Shown: one piece after another, positions 1 to 14,000 of the stretch | Layout of the letters: each line of letters starts with the position of its first letter | Numbering within the stretch: position 1 is the first letter of the stretch | Origin: Apostichopus japonicus | Taxonomy: Eukaryota; Echinodermata; Holothuroidea; Aspidochirotida; Stichopodidae | Direction of reading: 5' to 3' | Length of the DNA stretch: 64,000 bases | Assembly: GCF_037975245.1 (NCBI RefSeq) | Contig: NC_092573.1 | Coordinates: 24,765,265-24,829,264 of the forward strand | Notes under the pieces: generated by a model | What the model was told of the DNA's origin: nothing | The model's database searches: none | The model's input: the letters and a program-made list of their open reading frames with translations, nothing else | Made by a program: the position numbers and the translations under genes

Positions 1-147
1 TCGGCATGCAATGTAATAACCGATGAATGGCTATATGATAGCACATTAAGATTTTGAACGCGCGCGTAGCGCGCGAAAAATTTTGGTAATATTTTTCGGG
101 CAAGTCGTTACAGCCCCCCCAAATCAAATCAGGCTCCTACGCCTATG
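1..147 (-). mobile_element. Inverted-repeat non-autonomous element, copy 1 (cut by window edge)
   Basis: The sequence ending in CTCCTACGCCTATG at 134-147 is, on the reverse strand, the left end of the same element seen at 19301-19731: the terminal GGCGTAGGAGCC, a G-run, a CTGTAA.GACTTGCCCGAAAA block, a CGCGCG-rich stem and an ATCATATAG block occur in the same order. Only one terminus is inside the window. No coding capacity is visible. Confidence 0.7.
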
Positions 148-2577
148 AACTTACCATACTATAGGCCTTTGTGGTCACATGCGTATATTTAAATTATAAC
201 ATAAGACACTCTGGATTGCCAATCTAATGCTATAGGGCGACTCGCTTGGTATTGTTTTGTGTTGAAGTTTGCTATAGCCTGGTCAAATACAGCTATCGAC
301 AGGTACCAATGACCTAACATTATCAAGATGCATGTCTATAGACATAACCGTCATCGCATTTTAAAGTTCCATGCTATGTATTTTACGGTGTTTTATTCAC
401 AAACTATTGTGATTTTTTGTGTTGTTGTTTATCCTTCCTTGACAGTAACAAGTTTGCGTGTTTCAACACTGGTGGGCGTGTAAATTCCCCACCCCCCCAC
501 CCACCCCTCATCTTTCAAGTTCCCATTCCTTGCTCGTAGTTTGGTTAGACACCTCCGCACTGTTATCTTTGGTTCGATGGTCTTACTGCTCTGGTATAAT
601 GATGTCAACATTTCGCTACGCCAGTCCTCTCACTCTTCTTCTTCTTCTTTTCCGAATTTGAAAAGAGTGAAAATAACGGGGAAATGGTAAAACCTACGCG
701 TTTGTAACTACTGGATTTTGGACAATTTCGTCTTTCTAATCGACTTGCGTTACGTCACCATAATAGAGAGGCTAACAATGCTCGCCAGTACAAGCTATAA
801 AAGTGGGGTTCTGGAGGATATGAGCAGAGGAGTTAATTAATATAACAAAAATAATAAAAACCGACGTAACGGCTTTGAAACGTCCAACGATTGAAGGGCC
901 CCTCCGTCCATTTGCCCCCCCCCCCCACCCGCCCACTTGCGAACTCCTCTTGAAGGTCATTAGTATTTACTATTTAGTATAACAATCTTTCAAAATATGC
1001 TAACCGGGATGTTCCGAACCACCAAGTTTATTTAGGAGTGTATATCATGGCTCAACAATATGATGTGCGCAAAGTGTTTCAATGGTGGCAGTTAATGTGC
1101 AGGCAAACGTTAAAATTAAATCTCCGTGTTCTTTTTTTTTCTTCTATAACTCAGCATGCCCCTGGTATAATATGTTAGACAGGTAAAATTTCAGGCATCA
1201 CCATCATCATCATCATCGTGGGCACCATCCACGAACGCCGATAGGTTCAAACCAAATTCAAGTGTTTCTTACATTGGGATAAAACTGTTCATTTTATTCT
1301 TGACATATTTGTATTGAATTGTAACATATTGGTGTTATTTCTTACCAATTCACTTTGAAACATAACATATTGTTGTTTTGTTATCATTTCCTTGAGTATA
1401 TACGTTGACTTGTAATATGCTTATATTTGACTTTACATAATGATAGCTTTGTTTCAGACAACAATATGATGTACCTGGTGTTCCTTATATATAAATTAGT
1501 GGAGCTCAATCAATGTTGTAAACGTGCGGAATACGTTGAGTATAAAGTTTATGAGATATCACAAAAGGACGGAGCGATGTTAATGAGCTCAACACAGTTG
1601 CATAACTGAGTAAACCGCTCGTGCGAAAATAAAACCCCAAGAAAACCGCTTCTGATTGTTAAAACGTGCTCTTATTTGTTGATTTAAATTCACTACGCAA
1701 CTGCAAACAACTTGTATTTGTAGATTCATCTTACTGAATATAAAATTAATTGAACAACAAGAACGACTACAAAAACAGCAGTAGCTGATTTTTGTTTTAA
1801 ATTTTAATTTAGTGTTATTCAGTCGACAACCATCGTGCATGTATTTATTGCCGTTCAATTAATCCTGGAAAAGCTCGTGTCATTTTCTCTCACTTTCATC
1901 TCCACAAAAAAAAATCTTAACTTAAATACCAAATATTCATAGTCAACTTTCTTGTAAACAGACCAACCTTCATTTCGTAAACAGATCATAATTAAAGAGT
2001 CGCCGAGCAAGCCCGCGCAGCAAACCATTTCTCTCGAGTCGTATATAGGTATATAGACTATACTGTATCTGTAATCTTTCATTCTATATCTGACTGATAC
2101 AGCTATGAGATCCATTGCCGCTGTTCTCAAGACTGTCTCGTCCTCCCTCTGTATATACCCCGCCTGTATGACGCCTTGCCACAACAACGAGAAGGAACAG
2201 TTTGTAGGGAGGAGCATAATTGAGGAAGTTACAGAATATAATGTATAAAGTGAAATAGTGTTACACTATAGTATCATAGATAGACACTGGTTGTACCAAA
2301 ACAAAATTGACCGAGACTTTGCAAAATTTAGAAAATCATTTTTATAAGGTTCACTCAGTTTGAATCTAGGATAAGTTGACCTAAGCTGAGTGTTAATTGC
2401 TAAGGTCTCTCCGATCGTAATAATCATTTTCATTTACTATTTTATGATAATCGTTTTTAGATTTTTTAATTTTTTTTCCCATAATTTTCGTTAAGAAACA
2501 TTCGTTATTATGTTCTCCATGTATTGCTCATCCGCTGTTTTGTATCTTTTCACTCTCTTCACCTCTCTCTTATTTAG
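148..2577. other. Gene-free 5' region upstream of the first GPCR
   Basis: No ORF here looks like a conserved protein, and the short ORFs overlap C/G homopolymers or AT-rich sequence. A small CAT/ATC run sits near 1200. The pyrimidine-rich stretch before 2577 ends in TTATTTAG, a good 3' splice acceptor 14 nt before the GPCR start codon. A non-coding 5' exon of that gene is therefore probably hidden in this stretch; I could not place its donor. Confidence 0.5.
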
Positions 2578-2591
2578 ACTGCAACCTAAAT

Positions 2592-5500
2592 ATGGCGACA
2601 GAAATAACAACGTTTCCGAATGAGGGCGTCCTTGTTTCTGACAACGTTCGGGAGGTGACAACTATCAAGATGACCCAGTCGTCTCTGCCATTGGACGCAG
2701 ATGAAGACGATATTTTCTTCACTGAGACGGTCTGGTACAACCTCATTGTCCTCAGTGTTAACATTTTGGCAATATTCCTAAATGGTATCGTCATCTACAT
2801 CGTGGCACGATACCGCGAGATGAGAAACACCGTCACATTGTGTTTCGTTAATCTCGCGATAACCGACATCACCTTAGTGTTGAGTCAAATGGCTGGACCT
2901 CTCCGGAGGATCACAGGTTTCGACGTGAACAAGATCTTTGGATGCGGCAACGTTTATTATCTTCATGTAGTAAGCCATTTCATTATGACGTCATAATATA
3001 TGCATAATTTAGTTAACCCGTCGAGTAAGTGCAATACTGAAAACAAACGGCTGACTTTCAAATCCATGCTTAACCTCTCCACAGATGGAATTACATCATG
3101 CGTGCTCTGAGCGATGTATCTGTCTAAAGATCGGTAACCTATAGTTAGCCTCAATTCAGTCGTAAACGATAAATCCGGTCTTGAGGTCCGTTTTGTTCAC
3201 AAACTAGGCTGTGACATGTCTATCATGTTAAACTTGGTTGTATGTTGCCAAAACAAGCAAAGATTTACAAATTATGTATATCATGGTGTTGAATGGTTTC
3301 TGCCAAATCAGTTCTGATGGTGAGTGAAAGGTCACATTCAAACGTATGAACCATGCAGGCACTTTAAGTTGACAACAAAGTCCTGGAAGATGGTATATTA
3401 ACATTACTTGAAAAAAGCGGAATGCTATTTCTGCTCGGCCTCATAATTGTACTTTTTGCCTATTTCAGAGACAAAAAAATCGATCTGTGGCCTTTTCAAT
3501 AGATCGTATTTCTCTTTCCAGGTAACCATTTTTGCTACAGGGATGACAATGACATTCCTTGCCTTTGACCGCTACCGGATTATCTCAAAGCCCCTAGAAA
3601 GCATCAAGAATAGGACCAGTTTGAAGATAATGTTGTCGTTCGTTGCTATTTGGTTACGTAAGTAAATTTAAACGAAATTAGTAACTTTTTAGTTGTTCTG
3701 TTTGTGTTTTATTCAACTATATGCATAGCGATTGAAACCGCCGCTTTGAAAGTTATGACGATGTAATTTTCAGTGGTTTCCTGCAGATTAATGATCGCAT
3801 CACACGGGATTACGTCATACTAACGTAGCTACATCACAGCGGCATCATAGGCTAGGTTGTATAACTCTATATAGTTATTGTTTGTTAGGCGAAAATGGTT
3901 TCTGTTTGATATTCAACATCCTATTTCACGTTTTGAACATTTCAATGTTTCAACGTTGACTTTACACCCACAACTGATTGCCAATTTTCCGAAATATTAA
4001 AACAGCACTAAACCCCACCCCATCCCCCCCCCCCAAAAGAAGAAGAAAAAGACGCAAAAAAAAGGGATATGCATTTGAGTGATAGTCTGTTCCGCAGCAA
4101 TCCGTGTTTCCCGCCCTTTTCCCTCCTCCACCAACCGCATCTGCTCGTTTTCTATTCCTGTGAGGGGTTGGGTTATGGTCGGTTTGGGCCGGGTGGGTTG
4201 AGGTGGGGTGGTAGTAGGTAATGTGAAAGTGGAGGTCACGAAGGTGGGGGATGGGAGATGAGGACACCCATTAGCCGTCATGGCAATGACGCACTTATTA
4301 TTACATTGACTGTCTCGTTGACATGCAGACGTCGGTATATATCGAAGGTTCTTGCTAGAAAGACTCATATACGTCTATAAGTTTTGAAGTATAAAGTGAA
4401 AGTATTTACCAATGATATGCTATAGAAAGAAACATACGGTAACAACTTCTGGAGTGTTTCAAGGAAATTTAACCAAGTCTTTATATTCCATATTCCTCCC
4501 TTGTGTGTGTGACACACAGCAATTAAAAATAATGATTACACTGTCGTGAAGTAAATTGTTCCCGTGAGATCTATGTCAGAATTGTCAATATTCTAAGCCC
4601 GCACTTTATTGTCACAGTTACGTTAATTGCATAAGGCTATATCGGATAGAAAGTGCATTTCATGAACAGAATAGCAGACACAAACAGAAAAAAACATCCT
4701 TCACAAAGAAAACAAATCCCTATGGATATTTATACTAGCGAGTGGGTGCATGATTGGGCCCCACGGAGTTACCGTCGTTATTATGCATACTGTATTACAC
4801 TTAATGATTAATAATGAGGTATACGGTACCGCCTGGGCATGAGTTTACCCCCCCCCCCCCAAAAAAAAAACACAAAAAAGACGGATGTAAGGGACTGGTG
4901 GTGATCGAGTCGGGAGGGGCTGCGGGAGGTGGTGTTGAAAGCCTTAGTAGAGGTTTGGCAAGGACGATTTACTTATACGATCAAAATCCAATGCGGAAAC
5001 TTTGAGCATTGGTTTGAGAATGTCAAAAGTGGGCAATTTTTACAATATCTTAGTTTATCTCGGCTCTTCTAACTTAGAACTCGAGTGAGCCGAGAGTAAT
5101 GCTTCTGTCATGATTTTGCATGAGGTATAGCACACACACAATCAGTGTTAAAGAAAACAAAAAGAACAAAAACGACTGGTGCAAGGATTTTTAAGAGACG
5201 CAGAAATTATTCCGACTATATAGAGCAATATATCTGAGTATAGTCTGTCTGGACAATCTTAAAAGCACACCTATTTTGGTTTTGGCAAAGAACACACTGT
5301 ACAAACTATATGTATTGCATGTTCCCAGTGAATCAAAGAGGCCATGTTTTTCATTTGTTTCTTGTCTTGTCTTTCTGTTACAGTGTCATTTGCAGTATAT
5401 TTCTACATACCTCTGGTTCACGTCGACGTTGGGACTCACTGTACAAACCGTTACAAAAACGTCGATCAGGCTGTTGGAGACAAACTCTTCCACACATCAA

Positions 5501-6000
5501 AGGCCCTTATGCATTACTTCATACCCATCGTCTTAGCTGGTTTCTTCTACATGCGCATTTACATTATAATCAGGCGCAGTATGGTTCCTGGAGACGCGTT
5601 CTCCACGACGACTGTCGGTAAAGGCGATCAAAGCCTCCGAAATCGTCGCCTTCGTGGTATCCGAATCGCCGCATTGGTTCTCTTACTCTATATGGTTTGC
5701 TTCTTGCCATCAACGTTCCTCAGTTTGTGGCGGACCTGGGACCCCTCCTTTCCAAGGGACAAGTTTTACGTTTATCATTTGGCAACTGGGCTTTTCGCTA
5801 AGATGAATACAGTGTTAAGCCCGTTCATGTATGCGTTATCCGCTAATTCCTTTAAGGCCAAGCTAAGACAGACCTTCTGTTGTAACTTGTCTACTTGTAA
5901 CGACCAATATACAACTGAATGTAAAGTTACTTACACCTCTAAGGAACCACAGAGTGACTCGGGGGGAAATCTGAATCCTTCCTTCAAGAGCATTGAATGA
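2592..6000 (+). CDS. Class A (rhodopsin-like) GPCR, three coding exons, 376 aa
   Basis: Coding exons are 2592-2969, 3522-3657 and 5384-6000 (378+136+617 nt; phases 0 and 1), stop TGA at 5998-6000. Seven hydrophobic segments are visible. Landmarks: TM1 Asn64, TM2 Asp92 (NLAITD), the Cys118-Cys191 pair for the extracellular disulfide, DRY at 142-144, TM4 Trp170, TM5 Pro219, CFLP at 277-280 where most family members have CWxP, and SPFMY at 317-321 in place of NPxxY, followed by CC at 337-338 as a possible lipidation site. It should act at the plasma membrane through G proteins. The set of motifs resembles peptide receptors, but the ligand cannot be named. A paralogue with identical intron positions follows at 11087. 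An acceptor ends at 2577, so the 5'UTR is spliced. Confidence is high for a GPCR and low for subfamily. Confidence 0.9.
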
Positions 6001-6347
6001 AAAAAAAAAAACGAATATTCTCGGTATATTATATCGATATATATAATGTGTTTGACCGTTAAATGAAAGACATAGATTATATAAAAGCACATGTTACTTA
6101 AAGTGTTAAATATGTTCCATCTTATGTTCCATTATGTTATTTTATTATGATATTATGTTCCATCTTATTATATTCCATCTTGGCGGTATTAACAATCTTT
6201 GTTGGTACTATATTGTGTAGTAAATAATCAGGCAGTTAGGGGGATAGTACAGTCAGCTAATAGTTTTCTACATCGCTGAACGATGTCATCTCTGTGTCCG
6301 TATCGGCATAGCCGTGAATGTAACAAATAACAGATTTTGGCACAGAG

Positions 6348-6353
6348 AATAAA
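6348..6353 (+). terminator. Candidate polyadenylation signal of first GPCR
   Basis: This is the first AATAAA downstream of the stop at 6000, giving a 3'UTR of about 350 nt. Only the hexamer and its distance support it. Confidence 0.35.
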
Positions 6354-7734
6354 CTTAACTATATCAACTAAATCAAGTAATGGTGGTTTTCTACAAGTGT
6401 ACTTCTACAAATACTTTAATGATAACAGTAGTAACTAATAATGCTAAATATGTATAACAAATGTTGGTATGCACAGTGGCAGCACCAGAAATCCCAAAGT
6501 GGGGGTAGGGGGGGGGGGGGTGGTGAGGTAGATGGGGCAAGCATACACTGGTTTGGGTAGTGCAAGAACAAATCTGTATTAAGTGAAAATGACGGGTAAA
6601 TGTAAGGACTAGGAAACAGGTCCTACCCCTAACCCACGCTTCGTCGGTAAGCCAAATATTTTAACTGAATGTAAATTTAGTATTTGCATAAATTGTGATA
6701 AACCTATATAACCAGGGTCGTACATTCACCAATGTTGATATACCTCGAGACCGATTATAGGCTTTTTGCGACCAACTGCAGTAACTACCTATGGGCAACG
6801 TTTCGAAAATTCAAATTATATGGAATTTATCTCAAAGCTCTGTTGGGGCGGGGGGGGGGGGATTTGGTGGTGCAGGGCGAAGCTCTCGGAAGTGTTGCAC
6901 TTTGTGAGTCTATATAATATTACCTAAATAAAGGAAATTTGGACGTTAGGCAGTACCAGTTTTGGTTTACCGCAGCCGACTGGGGAGGGGGACTGCAGAA
7001 GGGGCAGGCACCATGGAAAATTCTCCCGCCCTTTGCACCGCCACTGATTACGCATGCACGTTGTTGTTTGATGTAATATTTTATATTTCACCAAATTGTG
7101 ATCTGTAGTCAATAAAAAACAAAACTTTACAACTTCGCTTCTTACATTTCTATAGTTTAGTGCTTTGTATAGGGGACAGAGGTATATGGGAGGATGGGGA
7201 GTGGATGGGGGGGGTGGATCTGTGCTCCTTGAAAATTATTACATCTCGCCTTACGATCAAAACTCCCCGGTGATACAGAAAGAGGATAGAGAGGAAAGAC
7301 CGACACAAACTCAAACCCAAGTCTATATTTGCTACTTTACGGTACCTAACAATTTGTTCTCATTTTACTTTTTTACCCTTTTCCTGAGTTAGGAAAACAA
7401 ACGGACTTATTGATATCGACACAACATGATGTATTGCCTTTGACACCACGAATGAATCTACCCCACCATCACACAATAATACATACCGGGCGTACATAAC
7501 GTGTTCCTATATTAATTGATTGGCCAGTTATGTGTACCTCCTGACGATGTGGGGAAATAGCCTAACATTGTTTCTTCTCGTTACAATACACCACAAGTAA
7601 TATTAGCCTATACCCCTAAATTCTAGCTGGCAGTTTTCAGAAGTTTGACCATTCCTCGTTATATGCTTTGCTGCGATGAAATTATAGCCTCGTATATACT
7701 TGCTGGTATATAAGTTGTAAGGCGGGAATTTAAA
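6354..7734. other. Intergenic, nothing recognised
   Basis: AT-rich sequence with several G-runs (about 6510, 6850, 7210). The ORFs here are short and cross the homopolymers; none resembles a protein family I know. Confidence 0.4.
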
Positions 7735-7830
7735 CAAATTGTTGTTTTCTCTATTTTGCGCCTTGAGCACCCCACAGGGCGGATATTTGCGCATTATAAA
7801 TCGCTTTTATTATTATTATTATTATAATAT
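7735..7830 (+). repeat. 3' tail of a SINE/LINE-like retroelement
   Basis: A block reading TTGCGCCTTGAGCACC, then GCGCATTATAAATCGCTTTT followed by (ATT)n, has the shape of the conserved 3' end and microsatellite tail shared by LINE and SINE families that use the same reverse transcriptase. The 5' part is not recognisable. Confidence 0.45.
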
Positions 7831-8189
7831 TGAGAGCCAAAACATATAAATCGTAGCTGACATGTGTAAGAGATCGTTTGTGAATCTGAACTCTATTTGG
7901 ACAATATTACATGTTGGTGATGAAATCATGAAATAATTTGCCATACTCCATCAAATCAAAGCATGACATAATTCAACCTCAAATATTGTTAGTATTAATT
8001 GCTAGAAGTATATTTCAAATTAGGGGATTCAATTAAACAACTTAATTTAAATAAATTAATTAATTAATTAATAAAAATGGATCTACCTTATTGCGAGCTA
8101 GTGAAATGAGGCACGTGGAATATGGTTATCTAAACTGCGTACTGTTTTATGACACGATGGTATAATTCCGTTGCAGCATCCATCCCTGC

Positions 8190-8450
8190 CCCCCCCCTGC
8201 TCCACACACACACACACACACATGGTGTTTTACATTCTGAATGAGGACCCTATTGCGTTTTTAATTGCTCAAATTCATGTATCCTTACTCTAACAATACC
8301 AATTAACAATAGAATTCATCCGATGTTGTGGTGATTCTTTTGAAATGGCGTTTGAGGACTTGGAGTTCCTTTGTTCAATAATACAACAGCAATTGCACAC
8401 ACACGTAAACACACAAACGCACATACACACGAACACACACATACCATTCC
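8190..8450. repeat. CA/GT dinucleotide-rich tracts
   Basis: A pure CA run follows a C-run near 8200-8223, and an impure CA-rich stretch lies at about 8393-8443. These are simple repeats; the cysteine- and valine-rich ORF across them on the reverse strand is not credible. Confidence 0.6.
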
Positions 8451-9896
8451 GATATCGACCTCTGACCCTTTTAGGTCTATATAGCTAGAGCTACTGACGT
8501 CATTCGTCCGCAAACAGTACACGGCCTAAAGCTTCAATTTGTGCAATGTTCCTTTTCCCAAAATGACCCGACATGTAGAAAGGTAAGGTATTACTACCTC
8601 ATTCATCATTTTCTCTGTTTGTACTGAACTAATTTGAAACGACGTGACGCCTGGAGAGTATATTGTGTCCAAGCATGGTATAACTCCATAATTTAATTAA
8701 CAGGCATATCATCTCTGAACATCCACAGAAGCAAACTATCTGATTGTGAATGTGCACTATGTGCTTAAATTCAACTTGCGGTTTATGTTCTTCAGTCTGG
8801 TTTTGTGCTGCAGTGACAAAATTTCATTTGATCATTTGATCATGACGGATCTATGAGCCTGATCTTTTAGGTCAGAATAATTTACTGACCATATTACTTA
8901 GCAAACGGACCATCGTCTTTACGTGTATGTGCAATTTGCCTGTTTCCACTCTTACTAAAGTTTTAAGCTTTTTAAATTTGTCAACGTAAGTATCTGATAA
9001 TACACAGGAATTGACAATATCTGTAGACTTTGTATATTACAGTTTTACGTGAAAAGACATTGCCACGGCAACTCTGTGACACTTATCTGTTTCTAAGAAT
9101 GTGATACGACAAAAGAAAAATAATACCAGTTTACTTCTAGTAAATGTAGCCAGAAAACAAAAGTGATAACTTGAAACGAAAACTGTTAAAAATAAGTTTA
9201 CTGTAATCAAATGTTTCTTTTTTTAAGTGACATGTGACAGGTTAGTTTACTCCAAAATACGTTTAGATGAACCACTGTGGCCTTTTATAGTTGTGATCCT
9301 GGCATAAACTATATAATCAAGCTATAAGAAGACTCTCCATTTGATAATCAAGGTAACCTAATGAGTCCTACATGCAAGAGTAATCACGTAAAGCCAGCTT
9401 GGCAATTCCTCCGTTGAAGATAAAATAAATTGCGACGTCTCACATTGACAATTTTTGTTTTTCAAATAAATTAAAGCAAAATCTGAACCAAGAAAGGTCA
9501 TAGGCTGGCTATGTAGTAAGAGGGCAGAAACAGTAATGCATAGACGTATACAACCTGCATTGCAACCTTTGAATAATTGATGGGACTTATAACAAACAGA
9601 AAGTTCCTCATTCGTTCATAACTCGTTCTCACAAGATTATCGAGCGGCGAAGCAGGATCATCAAGCAAGCTGCAGAAGTAACAGTTCATATACATGGTAA
9701 GACATTTAGTTCTTCTTAAAGGAATCTGACAAACATTATTATATGGAGAAAAGTTAAACTATACCTATCTACGTTTCATGGCTTGTATTTACATAAGAAT
9801 GCCTATGACTATAATTCCGCTATATATGATCAAGTATAGTAAGGACCACAAGGATGTTATCGGCAAGCCATTTTTCCAAGCCGTCTCTTCCTGGCT

Positions 9897-10800
9897 TTAA
9901 AAATAACTTTTAAGTTATTTAAAAAAAGTATCTTCAATTATATAAAGATATCTCAAGCTATAAATTAATTCACGGTTCTATATTATCAAATCATTCCATT
10001 TTAACGACAAACGAATTAAACATATCTTGAACTGCTTCGAATATATCTCTAAAATAAGATTGAAGATAACTCCAACTAGGAAGTCAAGTTATCTTTAAGA
10101 GAAAAAAAAGATATCTCTGATTGGATTAACAGATTCTCCACTCGTCAAATAAAAAGATCTATATTAAAGAAAAAAACTTAGATTAAAGATATCTCTAAGC
10201 GAATGAGAGATGTCTTCAAAATGAAAAGGAGGTTGCTTTCATTATTTTAAGATGGCTTTAAATTAATTCAAGATGTCGAATATTAAAAAATAAAAGATAA
10301 CTCTGATATGAATAAAGATCATAGGTGAAGGAGCCCAATTTGATTTGGGGAGGGGGGCTGTAACGACTTGCCCGAAAATATAAGCAAATTTTTTTTCGCA
10401 ATAACATACAATCATTTGCCGTGTTCATGCCCTTCCATGTTGGTTATAATTATTGGGGAAGTCGTTACAATAATAATGGTGATAATAATATCAGTTTAAC
10501 CATTGAAAAACACAATGCAAATTATTTTTCTTTCAGTAGGTGCCCGAAAAATTATCATCATATTGCCCGAATTTTCACAAAAATGTTGGGTTGCCCCCCC
10601 CCCCCCGCCTCCTAAGCCTATGATAAAGATGTATGTCGTTCGATTAACACTTTCTCTCTAACGACTTACAGTTACAGATATTTATATGGTATGAAATAAA
10701 GATATCTTTATGTGTATGAGAGATATTTGAAAATCGAATTAGAGATGCGTTTTATCCCCAATATAGAGCTATCTTTAAAACCAATTGCATAATCATCATA
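9897..10800. repeat. Island of repeated AGATATCTCT-type motifs, interrupted by an element
   Basis: Across 9897-10319 and again at 10631-10790 the motif AGATATCTCT and close variants (AAAGATATCTC, AAGATAACTC) recur many times in both orientations; the core AGATATCT is palindromic. The two halves are separated by the element at 10320-10622, so the island is older than that insertion. No coding capacity is seen. Confidence 0.5.
10320..10622 (+). mobile_element. Inverted-repeat element with 8-bp target duplication (hAT-like MITE), copy 2
   Basis: The element begins CATAGGTGAAGGAG and ends CTCCTAAGCCTATG, a terminal inverted repeat of about 14 bp with mismatches. It is flanked by a perfect direct repeat ATAAAGAT at 10312-10319 and 10623-10630. 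An 8-bp target duplication is typical of hAT transposases. At about 303 bp it cannot encode a transposase, so it is non-autonomous. Internal blocks (CTGTAACGACTTGCCCGAAAA, GTAGGTGCCCGAAAA, C-runs) are shared with 1-147 and 19301-19731. Confidence 0.75.
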
Positions 10801-11086
10801 AAATGAGTTAACGTTGTAATCAATACATATTACGTTACCTGTAATTAATTGAATACGTGGTTTATTGACGGGAATAGCTATTTACAAATCGTGACTTACA
10901 AAACTCGGGTGAATTATCGATATATCACCGCTTTGATCAAATACAGCGTCACAACACATTACCTGTGGTCCGCAATATTGACGTAAACAGGGTCTTATAC
11001 ATATAAATTTCGACCATTTTTTTGTAAGCTATATAAGTATACATAGATTAGAACTGTTTCATTCTCTTCTATAGATCTGATAACGG

Positions 11087-14000
11087 ATGCCAGACTTCAA
11101 CATGAATACACCATCAGGTCTTGAGGACGGAACTACAGTCGGCCTCCAACATTCCTACTATAACTTTTTCTCGACATCGGTAAACCACGATGAAGCCACG
11201 ACACTGCAACAGTTGCCTGCAGTGATAAGTTCCTCTGCAGGGGTATTCTTCACTCGGACCTTCGCATTCAGCGTTGTTCTGGTCATCTTTAATTTTACTG
11301 CACTGATTCTCAACGGTTTTGTGATCTACGTGGTAGCGAGGTACCGCAACATGCGAAACACGGTGACATTGTGCTTCGTTAACTTAGCAATCACCGATAT
11401 AGCGCTGGTAGTGTTCAGCATGTCCAGCTCCCTACGTCGTACGACGGGCTTTGACTTACAAGCCATAACCGGGTGCGTTGTTCCCGTGTACCTTCATGGA
11501 GTAAGTATAGAATTCATGTCTATTCGTTTTTTACTTCAAACATTCCCCCCCCCCCATTTCCCCCAGTTATTTGTTGGGCTAAAAGGGCACTTGAACGCAC
11601 GTTATTCGAATATTCATGTACATAGATACAGTTGTACTATGCATGTGTAAGTAAAGTAGTCTTGTACATTTGTAACACATTTCAAATTGTAAAACTACGG
11701 TGCTTAGAGGAAACTGATGACCTTTGCACTTGCGAGAAAGACACAACAGATTAGAACATTAGTTAATACCCAACATTAACGCATTTACTTATGTTTTAAA
11801 GGATTTGAAGACATTATTTTGTTCCGGAAAAACATCTAAAAAATGTGACTTTCTGCTCCAGGTAAACAATATAATAAATCTAGGTATATATTTCTGTTTT
11901 CGTAAACTCGGGGTATGCATCTAACCAACAGTGGAAACTGTTCGTCGAATGGTGCGTGTCAGTCCGAGTACAAACACAGTGAAAAACATGGGGCCCTCTT
12001 TTTTTCTTTCCTTCGATTAGGCCACGAAGGACAGGATCATGATCCAACATACATGATGAGGCAATTGGCCTCAACGGCCGGTCCTTCGACATTTCCAGGC
12101 AATACGTGCCTATTTTGTTTTGTAGTGCTCGGTGGGGCGGGGGGGGGGGGGTGGTTGCCTTGTCGGCAAAACTTAATTTGCGTAGAACCCAATGTTGGCT
12201 TAAAGGCATTAAAAACTCGCCCAAATCGCGTGCCGCCATCTGAAAAAAAAAGTTAACTTTCCGTTGCTCACAAGTGCAGTTTTTTCTTGTCGCTACAAAA
12301 TGCAGACAGTAATGAAACGTGATACCTTGTTAACTTTTATCTGGACCTGAGATGTCCATCGCTGCTATGTACACTGTGTTGGGGGTATTGACCGTAGCTG
12401 CATGTATTGACTGTACACTAGTATGTAATTACCGAAGGTAGCAAGCTGTGTGTGTATTTTCTGGGATCGATGGTGGTGTCTAACACTTCTGTTACACCTC
12501 GAATCTAGGTCAGATTTCCGGCATCAGACGTTCTTTGTGTACGAGTCTTCACTCCCTGCAGAGATAATGGAATAATTCTGAATTTCTGTCCATTATCTCT
12601 TATTGCTGTTTATTGCATTTTGTACTTTTAAAAGGAAAAGTGTTGCTCCATATAAGAAATGTTTACAGGCTTATGCAGTTGGGCTTTCATGCGGCTTTGT
12701 CGTGTTGAGAAAATACATTTTTGATGAAATGGATTTTTTTTACTGAGCACAGAAAATCGTGCGAGACTGAAGACATTTCATTAACGCGCTATCATTTTAG
12801 CAGATTTGATGAAATACATAACTTTGCGCGTCAAGTTGTTTCCTTCAAGTTCATAGGCCTATATAAATAACATTATTTTGTTCGTTATACTGCTATGGTG
12901 TTATGGTGCTAATTATCAGAAGTAAAGACATGTCCTCTTAACGCACCTTATATTCGCATGATGTCCACACAAGATGTGTAACGACACGCAGGCTTGTGTG
13001 AGTAACTTTTAAGAAATATTTTGAGCCACGTGATACAACTAAAGCTTTTTACATTTAAAGTCTTCTACTGTTTATGGACAAAGTCAAGAATGTTGCACTC
13101 ACTCATCCCCCTATACCAACTCCTTCCCCATTCCCCTCCCTCTCCCGTGTCCCTTACAAACCCCTTTCCCCTTCAATTCCACTGCAATATATATCTTCAG
13201 CACTGTGTAGGGATTCGGCAAGCATTTTAAGTCAGTTGTCATGTTTTACAGTCCAGCAGTCCGAATATAAGAATAAGTTTACCATAGTCAAAAGTTGATA
13301 CTTTTGGGTTTGGCAATTTTATAGTTCCTATGATTCCAACCAGAAATATCGAGAGTATGAACCATACACTACCAAAATGAGGACTCGTATATTCATCCAG
13401 ACACATTCACTTCCCATAAGAAGCCGAAAGCTATATATTTGGTGATAACACAGAGGGCCCCTACACCCCCTTTTACTTGACTCCCATGATCCCGTAAAGT
13501 AAATTTGTTTCTTAGAAATATGCAAATATTATTTATTAGGCTCTCTTGCTCATAATTATCTCGCATCCGTGAAGTTTCAAGCGATCAACCCTGCATTTAT
13601 GCATACTAAAAATATCATCGTTCTTTATCCCTATATCAATTTCACCCATCCGAAATTGATTCGAAAAACAACTGTAACTTTAGAAGAAGAAGAAGAAGAA
13701 GATGGAGAAGAAGCAGAAGAAGAAAAAGGATGACGTACTTTTGCTCAATTTTAAAACTTCGTGAAAGCCTGACCATTTTTATTATGATTGTTTGAGTTGG
13801 GAAAGCAAACATTTAATGTACAAATGAAACAATACATTACCGCTTCCACCCCTTCCCTCTTTCCACCGTCTTATTGTTTTATCACTACATCATTTATTAA
13901 TATCAATTTACATCACATGTTACTAAAACACCTTTCGACGTACTGATATATAGATAATGAAATTACTCCTTAGTAGGACACATATTATGTCTTGATGTGT

